Source: Kitasatospora sp. MAP12-44 (GTDB taxonomy: Bacteria > Actinomycetota > Actinomycetes > Streptomycetales > Streptomycetaceae). From it: a stretch of DNA of 64,000 nt. The translations under genes were made by a program, and so were the position numbers. Position 1 is the first letter of the stretch; each line of letters opens with the position of its first letter. Location of the stretch: NCBI RefSeq assembly GCF_029892095.1, contig NZ_JARZAE010000004.1, positions 2,418,001-2,482,000 on the forward strand, written 5' to 3'. Positions 36,982 through 44,800 of this stretch are shown here, one piece after another. A model generated the notes under the pieces. The model did no database searches. It was not told the DNA's origin and worked only from the letters and a program-made list of their open reading frames with translations.

Positions 36982-37449
36982 TCAGATCCGGACCTCGACG
37001 GTGCCGACAGCCTTGTCGTGCAGGCCGCGCGAGTCGCGGTCCCAGACCAGCGCGGGCACCAGCAGGCAGAGCAGGAACGTCCGCAGCAGCACCTGCGGGA
37101 TGGAGGCGCGGGTGCCGCCGAGCCGCACCACGCGCAGGCCGAAGAGCCGCTTGCCGACGGTCGTCCCGGTGGTCGCCAGCAGGATCGCAGTCACCGCGAA
37201 GAGCAGCGGCGTGGTCCAGAGGTTCGCCCGCGACTGGTCACCGTGCGCGATCAGCCCGTACGCGATCAGGCTGCAGAGCCAGCCGTCGACGAACAGCGCG
37301 CCGATCCGGCGGCCCGGGCCGGCCAGCGAGCCGGTGCCCTCCCGCGGCAGGCCGAGCCGCTCACCCCGGTAGCCGAAGTCGGCGCCCATCCGCTCGGCTG
37401 CGGCCTTCGGGCCTTCGATCCACGATCCCAACGCTTCTCTGCTGTCCAC
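36982..37449 (-). CDS. RDD family membrane protein
   Basis: This 155-residue protein has the RDD signature: GPGRRIGALFVDGWLCSLIA (Arg-Asp pair in helix 1), a second hydrophobic helix, GTTVGKRLFGLRVVRLGG, and a third helix ending in WDRDSRGLHDKAVGTVEV (second Asp). RDD proteins are small transporters or channels; some exchange Na+ for H+. It starts near 37449 with its promoter in the glnA upstream region. It is divergent from glnA. Confidence 0.9.
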   Translation of the reverse strand: MDSREALGSWIEGPKAAAERMGADFGYRGERLGLPREGTGSLAGPGRRIGALFVDGWLCSLIAYGLIAHGDQSRANLWTTPLLFAVTAILLATTGTTVGKRLFGLRVVRLGGTRASIPQVLLRTFLLCLLVPALVWDRDSRGLHDKAVGTVEVRI

Positions 37450-37529
37450 GAATGCACACTATCCGGGCAGCTCGGCCCGACCGCCATCGACTCCCCCTGC
37501 GGGTGAATCCATCTCGACGGCTCGATTCA

Positions 37530-37545
37530 GCTGGTCTAGACCAGT
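37530..37545. promoter_or_regulatory. Near-consensus DasR-responsive element (dre)
   Basis: GCTGGTCTAGACCAGT differs from the dre consensus ACTGGTCTAGACCAGT at one base, and the central 14 bases (37531-37544) are a perfect palindrome. DasR, a GntR-family N-acetylglucosamine-responsive repressor, binds such sites. It lies 207 bases upstream of the glnA ATG and 81 bases upstream of the divergent RDD start, so either gene could be the target. Confidence 0.8.
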
Positions 37546-37618
37546 CCAGATGCGCAACCTGGGCGGGGATGCGATTTGCCCGTAGCCGTGCGGCTTTGCC
37601 GCCCGCGCGAGGCGGCTG

Positions 37619-37657
37619 GTTAACATGGGCGAAACGATAGGGTCACGACCAGGAAAC
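37619..37657 (+). promoter_or_regulatory. GlnR operator of glnA
   Basis: Two adjacent GlnR boxes are visible: GTTAAC-n6-GAAAC (37619-37635) and GTCAC-n6-GAAAC (37642-37657). This is the a1-b1/a2-b2 arrangement known from the S. coelicolor glnA promoter, where GlnR activates transcription in nitrogen limitation. It ends 94 bases before the glnA ATG. Confidence 0.93.
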
Positions 37658-37751
37658 GGCCGGTTCCTATCGTGGCCGCACCACGGCCGGTTGGGACGAC
37701 CGGTCCGTGAACGTCTGAACCCGGCCCCCGCGGCCGGGCTGAGGAGGATTG

Positions 37752-39167
37752 ATGTTCAAGAACGCCGCCGAGGTCAAGGCGTACATCGCGGAGAACGACA
37801 TCAAGTTCGTGGATGTGCGGTTCTGTGACCTGCCCGGAGTCATGCAGCACTTCGCGGTGCCTGCGGCAACGTTCGACCCCGCCGAGACCCTGATGTTCGA
37901 CGGCTCGTCGATCCGCGGCTTCCAGGCCATCCACGAGTCGGACATGGCGCTCGTCCCGGACCTGGCCACCGCGCGCCTGGACCCGTTCCGCAAGGAAAAG
38001 CACCTCAACATCAACTTCTTCATCCAGGACCCGATCACGGGCGAGGCCTACAGCCGCGACCCGCGCAACGTGGCCAAGAAGGCCGAGGCCTACCTCGCCT
38101 CCTCCGGCATCGCCGACACCGCCTTCTTCGGCCCCGAGGCCGAGTTCTACGTCTTCGACGAGGCCCGCTTCGAGACCAGCGCGAACGCCTCGTACTACCA
38201 CATCGACTCCGAGGCCGGCGCCTGGAACTCCGGCCGGATCGAGGAGGGTGGCAACCGCGGCTACAAGGTCAAGTACAAGGGCGGCTACTTCCCGACCCCG
38301 CCGGTCGACCACTTCGCCGACCTGCGCGCCGAGATGTCGCTGGAGCTCGGCGCCTCCGGCCTGGAGGTCGAGCGCCAGCACCACGAGGTGGGCACCGCCG
38401 GCCAGGCCGAGATCAACTACAAGTACAACACCCTGCTGCACGCGGCCGACGACCTGATGCTGTTCAAATACATCATCAAGAACGTCGCCTGGCGCAACGG
38501 CAAGACGGCCACCTTCATGCCCAAGCCGATCTTCGGCGACAACGGCTCCGGCATGCACGTGCACCAGTCGCTCTGGGCCGAGGGCGCGCCGCTCTTCTAT
38601 GACGAGCAGGGCTACGCCGGCCTCTCCGACACCGCCCGCTACTACATCGGCGGCCTGCTGAAGCACGCGCCCTCGCTGCTCGCCTTCACCAACCCGTCGG
38701 TGAACTCCTACCACCGCCTGGTGCCCGGCTTCGAGGCCCCGGTCAACCTGGTCTACTCCCAGCGCAACCGCTCGGCGGCGATCCGGATCCCGATCACCGG
38801 CTCCAACGCCAAGGCCAAGCGCATCGAGTTCCGCGCGCCCGACCCGTCCTCCAACCCGTACCTCGCCTTCTCCGCCATGCTGATGGCGGGCCTGGACGGC
38901 ATCAAGAACAAGATCGAGCCGCTCCAGCCGGTCGACAAGGACCTCTACGAGCTCGCCCCCGACGAGCACGCCAGCGTCCCCCAGGTCCCCGCCTCCCTCC
39001 CCGCCGTCCTCGAGGCCCTCGAAAAGGACCACGAGTACCTCCTGGCCGGCGGCGTCTTCACCCCCGACCTGATCGAGACCTGGATCGACTACAAGCGCAC
39101 CAACGAGATCGCCCCGATCGCCCTGCGCCCCCACCCGCACGAGTTCGAGCTGTACTTCGACCTCTGA
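37752..39167 (+). CDS. glnA: Glutamine synthetase type I
   Basis: This 471-residue dodecameric enzyme makes glutamine from glutamate, ammonia and ATP. Motifs: [31 protein letters not shown], the ATP-site [35 protein letters not shown] and [12 protein letters not shown]. The tyrosine in [11 protein letters not shown] (Y399) is at the position adenylylated in the GSI-beta class, so activity can be tuned by GlnE. The ATG at 37752 follows GAGGAGG; a TTG three bases upstream is unlikely. It is controlled by the GlnR operator and perhaps DasR. Confidence 0.97.
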   Translation: MFKNAAEVKAYIAENDIKFVDVRFCDLPGVMQHFAVPAATFDPAETLMFDGSSIRGFQAIHESDMALVPDLATARLDPFRKEKHLNINFFIQDPITGEAYSRDPRNVAKKAEAYLASSGIADTAFFGPEAEFYVFDEARFETSANASYYHIDSEAGAWNSGRIEEGGNRGYKVKYKGGYFPTPPVDHFADLRAEMSLELGASGLEVERQHHEVGTAGQAEINYKYNTLLHAADDLMLFKYIIKNVAWRNGKTATFMPKPIFGDNGSGMHVHQSLWAEGAPLFYDEQGYAGLSDTARYYIGGLLKHAPSLLAFTNPSVNSYHRLVPGFEAPVNLVYSQRNRSAAIRIPITGSNAKAKRIEFRAPDPSSNPYLAFSAMLMAGLDGIKNKIEPLQPVDKDLYELAPDEHASVPQVPASLPAVLEALEKDHEYLLAGGVFTPDLIETWIDYKRTNEIAPIALRPHPHEFELYFDL

Positions 39168-39210
39168 ATCGGCCCCCATGAGCCAGTTGGCCAGGAGGCC
39201 CTTTCAGGGC

Positions 39211-39290
39211 CTCTGACCTGCGAAAACGCCTCTCAGAAGCTCTCGTCGTTGCTCGCTGCTCCTCGCCCTCATGTGAAATGAGTGTGAAAT
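39211..39290. repeat. Left-edge repeat motifs of the accessory island
   Basis: CTCTGACCTGCGAAAACG (39211-39228) matches the arm of the inverted repeats at 55533-55656 and 58602-58618 with one change. Just after it, TGTGAAATGA (39272-39281) and a second GTGAAATG copy match the motif next to those repeats. It begins 43 bases past the glnA stop, where core synteny ends. Confidence 0.6.
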
Positions 39291-39336
39291 GGCGACGCCG
39301 ATAGCTGACGGTGGATCAGCTAGGCAGGGCGACGTC

Positions 39337-39372
39337 GGGCTCGTCACGCTCCTCACAGAGCGTGACGAGCCC
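39337..39372. terminator. Hairpin between glnA and the Shedu gene
   Basis: A perfect 15-bp stem (39337-39351 with 39358-39372) with a six-base loop, 170 bases after the glnA stop. It is a terminator-like structure or part of the inserted element. Confidence 0.65.
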
Positions 39373-39527
39373 CCGTTCTCGTTGCACCTCAAAATGACGG
39401 TGATCACCCAGCCTCGCCCGGACGGGCTGCGATGTTCTCGTAGCCAGCCAGACACCTTGATGCCCGAGCGAGAACGGAATCTCCCAATAGCCCGCCTCCT
39501 GCCATACCGGACGGCCATCATGGAGGC

Positions 39528-41597
39528 ATGACGTCCAGCGACCCCGCCCCGGCACACGCGCGCCCAGAAATCACGGCGGTGACGCGGCAGGACATCTTCA
39601 AGTACCTGCGCGGGATGCCGAGCCCCTGGTGGGGGAAACTGGACGAAGTCACGTTCCTGGAGAACCTCTACGACCTCGACCGACCGTCATCAGAGAACAG
39701 CCGGCTCCCGACTGTCCGCGCCGATATCCAGCAGCACCGGCTCAACAATTACGACCTGCCCGACGACTGGATCTTCGAGGATCCCAGGCTGGGGCTCTCC
39801 CACGGACCGGACGAGGTACTGCTCGCATTTCTGGCACGGATGGTCCATCCCGAGGTGGCAGCCGATGTCGAGGAGGCAACGGGGCGCGTCGAGGAGCTGA
39901 ACCGGCTTCTGGCACCGGACGGATGGAGCCTACGTCCCTCTGCGTTCATTTCCGGCCGCCCCATGTACGCCCCAGTCCGCGTCGCATCGACGGGCCCGTT
40001 GGTCCCGCTGCCGCTGGGCGACGAGGACACGAGCAAGCTCGACCTGGTCCTGGGCCAGACCTACAGCCTCTTGGACTGCGCCGGCGAGGAGAGCACACGC
40101 GATCTGCTGCGCACCGCGGTCCTGACCCTGCGCCACAACGGCGGCTTCTTCCATCCCATGCCGGGTGACAGCTGGACGGAAGCCACGTACGAGGCGGTCC
40201 TGACAGTGGAACGCGAGCTCCTGCACGCCTTCACCGAAGAGACGAAGGAGTTGATCTGGCGGACGCTGGAGACCGTGCTCGGCCAGCTCGGACGCATTGA
40301 CGTTCAGGACCTCGTGGTCGAAGGTGATCCTCGGCCGATGCCCAGCATCCCGCCGGACTGGCGGATCCAGGCCACCGCACCAGCCACTCCTATCGTTCGC
40401 GGTTTCCGCCTCCCCTTCTCCGCCACCGAGTTCGATGTCATCCGAGGGGACTTCGCCAGCCTGGAGATCCGCGGTTCGCATGACAGCGGCGGGTTCCACT
40501 ACCTCTACGACACCCGCGCACACCGGATGATCACCGATTTCGTCCTCGACGATCGGCCCCAGGTGGCGACCCTGTGCAACGTCGTCATCATCAAAAAGGG
40601 TGACAGCTTCACGCCCAGGATCAAGCTCTGGAAGAAGGACAAGAAGAAGGCTGGGGAGACCCCCGTCAACCAGATGATTCCTGACAATGGGGCCACCCGG
40701 GCCGTCAAGGCACTTGTCGACATCGGTGACGTTCACGAGAACTTCTGGAAGGTCATCAACTTCCTCCAGGGCTGCGCTGGCCTGAGCATGCCCGGCGACC
40801 CTCTCCAGCTGGTGGCCAGCGACGAGGCGCAGCTGGCCCAGCTGCTGACCGGTCAGGACCGGACGATGGTTCTCGGTGCGGTCAGGACCGCGATCGGCGG
40901 TGGTCTCACCGAGGAGGACATCCGGCTGATCAGCAACCGCAAGGAACAGCTCCAGAAGTTCGAGCGGCTGCTTACCGATCCGGACTACTTCCAGCAGGCG
41001 GAGAGCCTGGCCACGACACGCGGGGCGGAGGCGGTCTGGCAGGCGTTCTTCGAGGAGAACCAGTGGATCTTTGGTTACGGCCTCAACCTCATCGCCTGCG
41101 AATCCATCGACGACGGCAAACTGGAACGCTTCACCACCGGCGCCAGCATTTTCGGCGGGGCTGGGAAGCGCATCGACGCCATTATGCGTTCCAAGGGACT
41201 GATCAGCAGCATGCTCTTCTGCGAGATCAAGACCCACGAGACGGAGCTACTCGCCAGGACCCAGTACCGCCCGGGCGTCTACCAGGTCTCGAAGGAGCTG
41301 GGCGGCAGTGTGGCTCAGGTGCAGATGACCGCCAGCAAGGCCCAGCAGCTCATCTCCCGTGAGTTCCTCGCCCGGATCTTCGAGGACGACGGCACCCCGA
41401 CCGGTATCCAACTGTCCACCACCCGACCCCGGCAGGTCGTGGTGATCGGGAGCTTGCAGGAGTTCATCCAGAATGGAGAAGTGAACCCGGTGAAGCTCAG
41501 CTCCTTCGAGCTATACCGGAAATCTATCCAGGATGTCGAGATCATCACGTTCGACGAGCTCTACCAGCGAGCATGCTTCATCGTCGAGGACCGCTGA
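39528..41597 (+). CDS. sduA: Shedu-type anti-phage nuclease with AbiJ-like N-terminal domain
   Basis: This 689-residue protein is an apparent single-gene defence system. Residues about 15-130 (VTRQDIFKYLRGMPSPWWGK, LDEVTFLENLYDLDRPSSEN, then VRADIQQHRLNNYDLPDDWI) resemble the AbiJ N-terminal domain 3 fused to many abortive-infection effectors. The C-terminal about 200 residues are a Shedu (DUF4263) PD-(D/E)xK nuclease: FFEENQWIFGYGL (507-519), D550 in RIDAIMR, E566-x-K568 in FCEIKTHETELL and the following SKELGGSVAQVQ. The middle (about 140-480) is unassigned. No partner gene is in the same operon. The domain assignments are from motif recognition, not a search. Confidence 0.82.
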   Translation: MTSSDPAPAHARPEITAVTRQDIFKYLRGMPSPWWGKLDEVTFLENLYDLDRPSSENSRLPTVRADIQQHRLNNYDLPDDWIFEDPRLGLSHGPDEVLLAFLARMVHPEVAADVEEATGRVEELNRLLAPDGWSLRPSAFISGRPMYAPVRVASTGPLVPLPLGDEDTSKLDLVLGQTYSLLDCAGEESTRDLLRTAVLTLRHNGGFFHPMPGDSWTEATYEAVLTVERELLHAFTEETKELIWRTLETVLGQLGRIDVQDLVVEGDPRPMPSIPPDWRIQATAPATPIVRGFRLPFSATEFDVIRGDFASLEIRGSHDSGGFHYLYDTRAHRMITDFVLDDRPQVATLCNVVIIKKGDSFTPRIKLWKKDKKKAGETPVNQMIPDNGATRAVKALVDIGDVHENFWKVINFLQGCAGLSMPGDPLQLVASDEAQLAQLLTGQDRTMVLGAVRTAIGGGLTEEDIRLISNRKEQLQKFERLLTDPDYFQQAESLATTRGAEAVWQAFFEENQWIFGYGLNLIACESIDDGKLERFTTGASIFGGAGKRIDAIMRSKGLISSMLFCEIKTHETELLARTQYRPGVYQVSKELGGSVAQVQMTASKAQQLISREFLARIFEDDGTPTGIQLSTTRPRQVVVIGSLQEFIQNGEVNPVKLSSFELYRKSIQDVEIITFDELYQRACFIVEDR

Positions 41598-41726
41598 CCC
41601 TGCGTCGCAGAGTGTGGCGGCGCCGATGCTGTTGCCTTATCCAAGCCCGTGAGCGCGCCCGAGCACCCCTGGCCGCGCCGATGTGATGGCCATGACACCA
41701 GCTTTAGGAGTTTTCGGCGGACAGCT

Positions 41727-41822
41727 CTCTGACCTGCGATGATGTCACGTCTACCTTGACTGACCAGCTGATACTACTCTCAGTGACTCTCGCAGCCACT
41801 AGTCATTTCTCGTCCTCATGTG
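41727..41822. repeat. Boundary motifs downstream of the Shedu gene
   Basis: CTCTGACCTGCGA (41727-41739) and CTCGTCCTCATGTG (41809-41822) repeat, in the same order, CTCTGACCTGCGA and CTCGCCCTCATGTG of the left edge (39211-39223, 39261-39274). The interval differs in length. The pair encloses the Shedu gene and may mark its insertion unit. Confidence 0.5.
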
Positions 41823-41939
41823 TACCGAATCACCTCTGCTGGGCCACCACCCGACAGCGCTTCGAGGGGTGACCGACGCGGCGTCGGCCACCCCTCATCG
41901 TCGGATGACAGCGGTCGTGACAAGCGGTTCCTCATTGGT

Positions 41940-42190
41940 CGGTGTGGGCTCCCCTGAGCAGGTCGCGGCCGCGGTCCTCGCCGACCCGCGGGATCGCCGA
42001 CCCGGCCGAGCTGACCCGCGCGGCAGAGCGCGTCGGGCGGCGACCGCTGTGGTCCCGCCCGACGCCAGGCCGGGCGATCGCCATGCTGGACGACCGAACG
42101 GGGCCGTTCGCCGGCGGGCTGGCCGACCTGGCACCGGATCCGTCCGGGCGGCGGCGCACCGCTGCCGCCCGGCGCCGGCGAAGCGGCCAC
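41940..42190 (+). pseudogene. Possible decayed coding fragment
   Basis: Third-position GC and sense-looking peptides appear in two plus-strand frames that join near 41990: GSPEQVAAAVLADP in one, then IADPAELTRAAERVGRRPLW and GRAIAMLDDRTGPFAGGLAD in the next. This looks like a frameshifted remnant with no complete frame. I cannot assign a family, and a chance open stretch in GC-rich DNA is not excluded. Confidence 0.25.
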
Positions 42191-42254
42191 CGCGGCGACC
42201 CCTGGACCCCTCCCGCCGAGCTCTGCCCCTCTCTGTGGCGAGACGCCGCCATGG

Positions 42255-43019
42255 TCATGTGCCTTCAGGGCGTTTCTGGAAACCGTACCGAGACCGCAGG
42301 GCCAAGAGGCTCACCATGGCGGTCACGAGTGCGATGCCGACGGTGACGAGCGTGGCGAACTGTGGCGTCCGCCACCATGGCACCGTCGCAGAGGCACAGG
42401 TGATCCCGGGAACCGTTGCTGGGGGTGCCTGGTGGCCCTGGATCTTCTGCAAGCACCAGCCAACCTGTACGGCACGGCGGTCGAGGTCCTGGTGGATGCG
42501 CGCGATGAGTGGGTCAAAATCGTTGGGCTCCGCAGCGTCGAGCTGGCTGACGGGCTCGCTCGTCCAGGCAAGGAGCACCTGGGACTTGTCGGCGATGACG
42601 GTCGGCGGGGCCTGGCTGAGCGGTACAAAGATCAGGGTGGCTACTGCGGTGAGCAGGGCTAGCAGGGGTGGGGCTAGAGTGACCAGTCCGTCCCACGAGA
42701 CCATCTTGCTGAGAGGATCATGAATGGGGCGGTAGCGCCGTACGGTCGCCGAGGCTCCTCCTGGCCCGCCGAGTGCGTCACAGTCCGTGGGACTGAGGTA
42801 GGTTCCGTCCGTCGTGACCTCGGTTCCTGCGTCTGGCTTGGCTCGCAGTTCCCTCCAAGCGCCTCTGGCCTCCTGTAGTCGAACCTTCTGACCGACTGTA
42901 AGGCAGGGGTGTCCGTCCTTGCGGATGTAGATGTCGCCTGGGCTTAGGCCAGGCGCGGGCTGCAGTGCTGGTGCGGAATGCGGTGTCGCGGTGAGCGTCG
43001 GCTTTGTGGTGTCACCCAC
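42255..43019 (-). CDS. Two-helix membrane protein of unknown function
   Basis: This 254-residue protein has an N-terminal cytosolic part (about 1-110) with LSPGDIYIRKDGHPCLTVGQ, one transmembrane helix (LVTLAPPLLALLTAVATLIF), an external loop of about 85 residues with a Cys pair (VGWCLQKI and GITCASATV), a second helix (FATLVTVGIALVTAMVSLLA) and a short basic tail. No family is recognised. Its start overlaps the end of the Cys-rich gene by eight bases, so the two are translationally coupled. It is the last gene of the ParA-like set. Confidence 0.7.
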   Translation of the reverse strand: MGDTTKPTLTATPHSAPALQPAPGLSPGDIYIRKDGHPCLTVGQKVRLQEARGAWRELRAKPDAGTEVTTDGTYLSPTDCDALGGPGGASATVRRYRPIHDPLSKMVSWDGLVTLAPPLLALLTAVATLIFVPLSQAPPTVIADKSQVLLAWTSEPVSQLDAAEPNDFDPLIARIHQDLDRRAVQVGWCLQKIQGHQAPPATVPGITCASATVPWWRTPQFATLVTVGIALVTAMVSLLALRSRYGFQKRPEGT

Positions 43020-43755
43020 GTGGGTAGGCCGATCCGACCATCCAGATCACCGGGTCAAGGAGCACCGGACGAGTCACCTGCCATGGCCGTGGCAGGGATG
43101 GCACTTCCCGCCCGGCGCTGACCTGTGCGGCCACCGTGTCGTCCGCAATGCTGTAGGCCAGGATCATGGCGCCGGCAACGGTCGTCACAGCCTCATCGCT
43201 TGGATCAAACATTGGATGACCGCTGAATGCTTCCCGGACGGCACCGCCGACCACCTGGACGGATACATAGCCGCCTGGGCTCCATTGAGGCTCATGCCCC
43301 CGGACGGCCGGCGCTGCGTGCACGCTGTACTCTCTAACGATCCAGTCGCCGAGGTTCGTCACCAGGTTGGGCTCACCTTTGTTCAGGGCGACGAGAGACC
43401 GTAGGTCCTCCTCCCCGCCTGCCTGCTGACCGTCCGCCACCACTGCGGCCAGCGCTTCGTGCGTCTCCCTCAACAGTGGGGAGTTGGCATCGAGCTGGTC
43501 ACCGACGAGGTGTGCCTGTGCGGCTGCGGCGCTTCCGGCCGCGGTTCCGCAGGCTGCTTGCTGAATTGCAGTGGCGGACAGACACATCGCGCAAAGGAAG
43601 GTAGCGGGGCGCTGGCTGTGCTCCGAGCAGGCCCATACGTTGCACTTTGTGCATGTACCGAGGTCGTCCGTGGAGTTGATGGGCGAGCCCGTCTGCAGCG
43701 GCTGGTGGGTCTGGGGTTGCTTGGAGCTCATGTAGGCGCAGAGATAGCAGCTCAC
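43012..43755 (-). CDS. Cysteine-rich (putative zinc-binding) protein of unknown function
   Basis: The GTG at 43755 follows GGGAAGGAAG and gives 247 residues; an in-frame GTG at 43785 lacks a ribosome site. The first 60 residues carry CYLC, CTKCNVWACSEH and FLCAMC, a CxxC...CxxCx4CxxH...CxxC array typical of a treble-clef or two-site zinc finger. The rest is a soluble alpha/beta domain of about 185 residues, including LRSLVALNKGEPNLVTNLGD and a C-terminal WMVGSAYPRG, without recognisable homology. Coupled to the membrane-protein gene downstream, it might be a cytosolic adaptor; that is inference. Confidence 0.65.
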   Translation of the reverse strand: MSCYLCAYMSSKQPQTHQPLQTGSPINSTDDLGTCTKCNVWACSEHSQRPATFLCAMCLSATAIQQAACGTAAGSAAAAQAHLVGDQLDANSPLLRETHEALAAVVADGQQAGGEEDLRSLVALNKGEPNLVTNLGDWIVREYSVHAAPAVRGHEPQWSPGGYVSVQVVGGAVREAFSGHPMFDPSDEAVTTVAGAMILAYSIADDTVAAQVSAGREVPSLPRPWQVTRPVLLDPVIWMVGSAYPRG

Positions 43756-44101
43756 GCATCTTCCTTCCCTTTTTGTTGCCAGCACCAGGATAGATTCGAA
43801 GACGAACCGTCACGCCCACGGCGCGCCCTGGAGCCCCGTACGGGCCAGCCCCCGGGAGGATAAGAGCAGACTTCCGCAGTAGGCCGGGTGGGCCGGGCGG
43901 GCCGGCGGACCGGCGGACCGGGCCCCAACAATTCCTCAGCCCACCAGCCGGATCGTTACGCGCAGAGACTGTGGCACTCGCCTCGGTCTTCAGACTGGCC
44001 GCCATCCGGCACCTGCCGCTCCACCCGAGCAGTCGAGATCACGAACTACACCCATGCTTCTGCCAGCCAGCCCAAGGGAGCATGAGCAACTGCCGCCATT
44101 C
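43756..44101. other. Intergenic region within the ParA-like gene set
   Basis: About 346 bases. A short stretch of T/A (43770-43780) lies just before the Cys-rich gene, suggesting a promoter of its own. Nothing else is identified. Confidence 0.4.
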
Positions 44102-44611
44102 TCAGTGCCCTTGGGGCGGTCCTTCGATGGCCCTCGGTGCGCTTCCCGTCTGAGGCGGGAGAGCTGGCGTGCTGGCTTTCGGCCGGCTCACGGATCTGAT
44201 GGCCCGAGACACCACGGCTGCCTGGTGATGGGCGTGCAGGTCGTCCGTCAGTTGTTGGGCGAGCTCAGGAAGCTCCCATGTGCGTCCCATAAGCGCGTCC
44301 GCAGCGCGCAATGCCTTTAGCCGGCCCAGCAAGGAGCTCCGTAGGGTGTAGTCCGTATCGAGGCCGTAGTAGATAGCTTTGTCCATGGCGTGATCAATGG
44401 CAGCCCGCGCCGCTTTGAGCTCGATTCGGGAGCGGATTCCTTTCTTGTCCAGGGCGCACAGAATTCGCTCCTCGCGGATCGTGTATGCGAGGTCACGCAG
44501 AACTCCATCTTCGACCTCAGAAAGAATGTAATTGCCATTCTCGTTCATGTACCTGAGCGGCTTGGGCTTATAGCTCTCGGACTGGGTGGCGTAGTGAGGC
44601 AGCGGGGACAA
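44102..44611 (-). CDS. Small helical protein of unknown function (169 aa)
   Basis: A TTG at 44611, seven bases after GGGAGGA, starts MSPLPHYATQSESYKPKPLR. The protein is mostly helical and charged (VLRDLAYTIREERILCALDK, GIRSRIELKAARAAIDHAMD, LRSSLLGRLKALRAADALMG), with a Pro-rich disordered tail. There is no signal peptide or membrane segment and no family is recognised. It lies 189 bases downstream of the ParA-like gene on the same strand. Base composition is less GC-rich than the core genes. Confidence 0.6.
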   Translation of the reverse strand: MSPLPHYATQSESYKPKPLRYMNENGNYILSEVEDGVLRDLAYTIREERILCALDKKGIRSRIELKAARAAIDHAMDKAIYYGLDTDYTLRSSLLGRLKALRAADALMGRTWELPELAQQLTDDLHAHHQAAVVSRAIRSVSRPKASTPALPPQTGSAPRAIEGPPQGH

Positions 44612-44800
44612 GGCAGTTCCTCCCGGTCATCCTGTTGAGGTTCCTGCAGCGCCTGAGGCAGGAGCGTGACTGGCCTGCGAGCTGGACGCTGGTGCCGTTG
44701 GCTCGTCGCCGCCCTGGAGGAATCAGTTCCAACTCACCGTGCTCAACGGGCCGTCAGGCACCAAAGTGACGGTCCGAGTTGCAACTGCGTCGATACCCTC

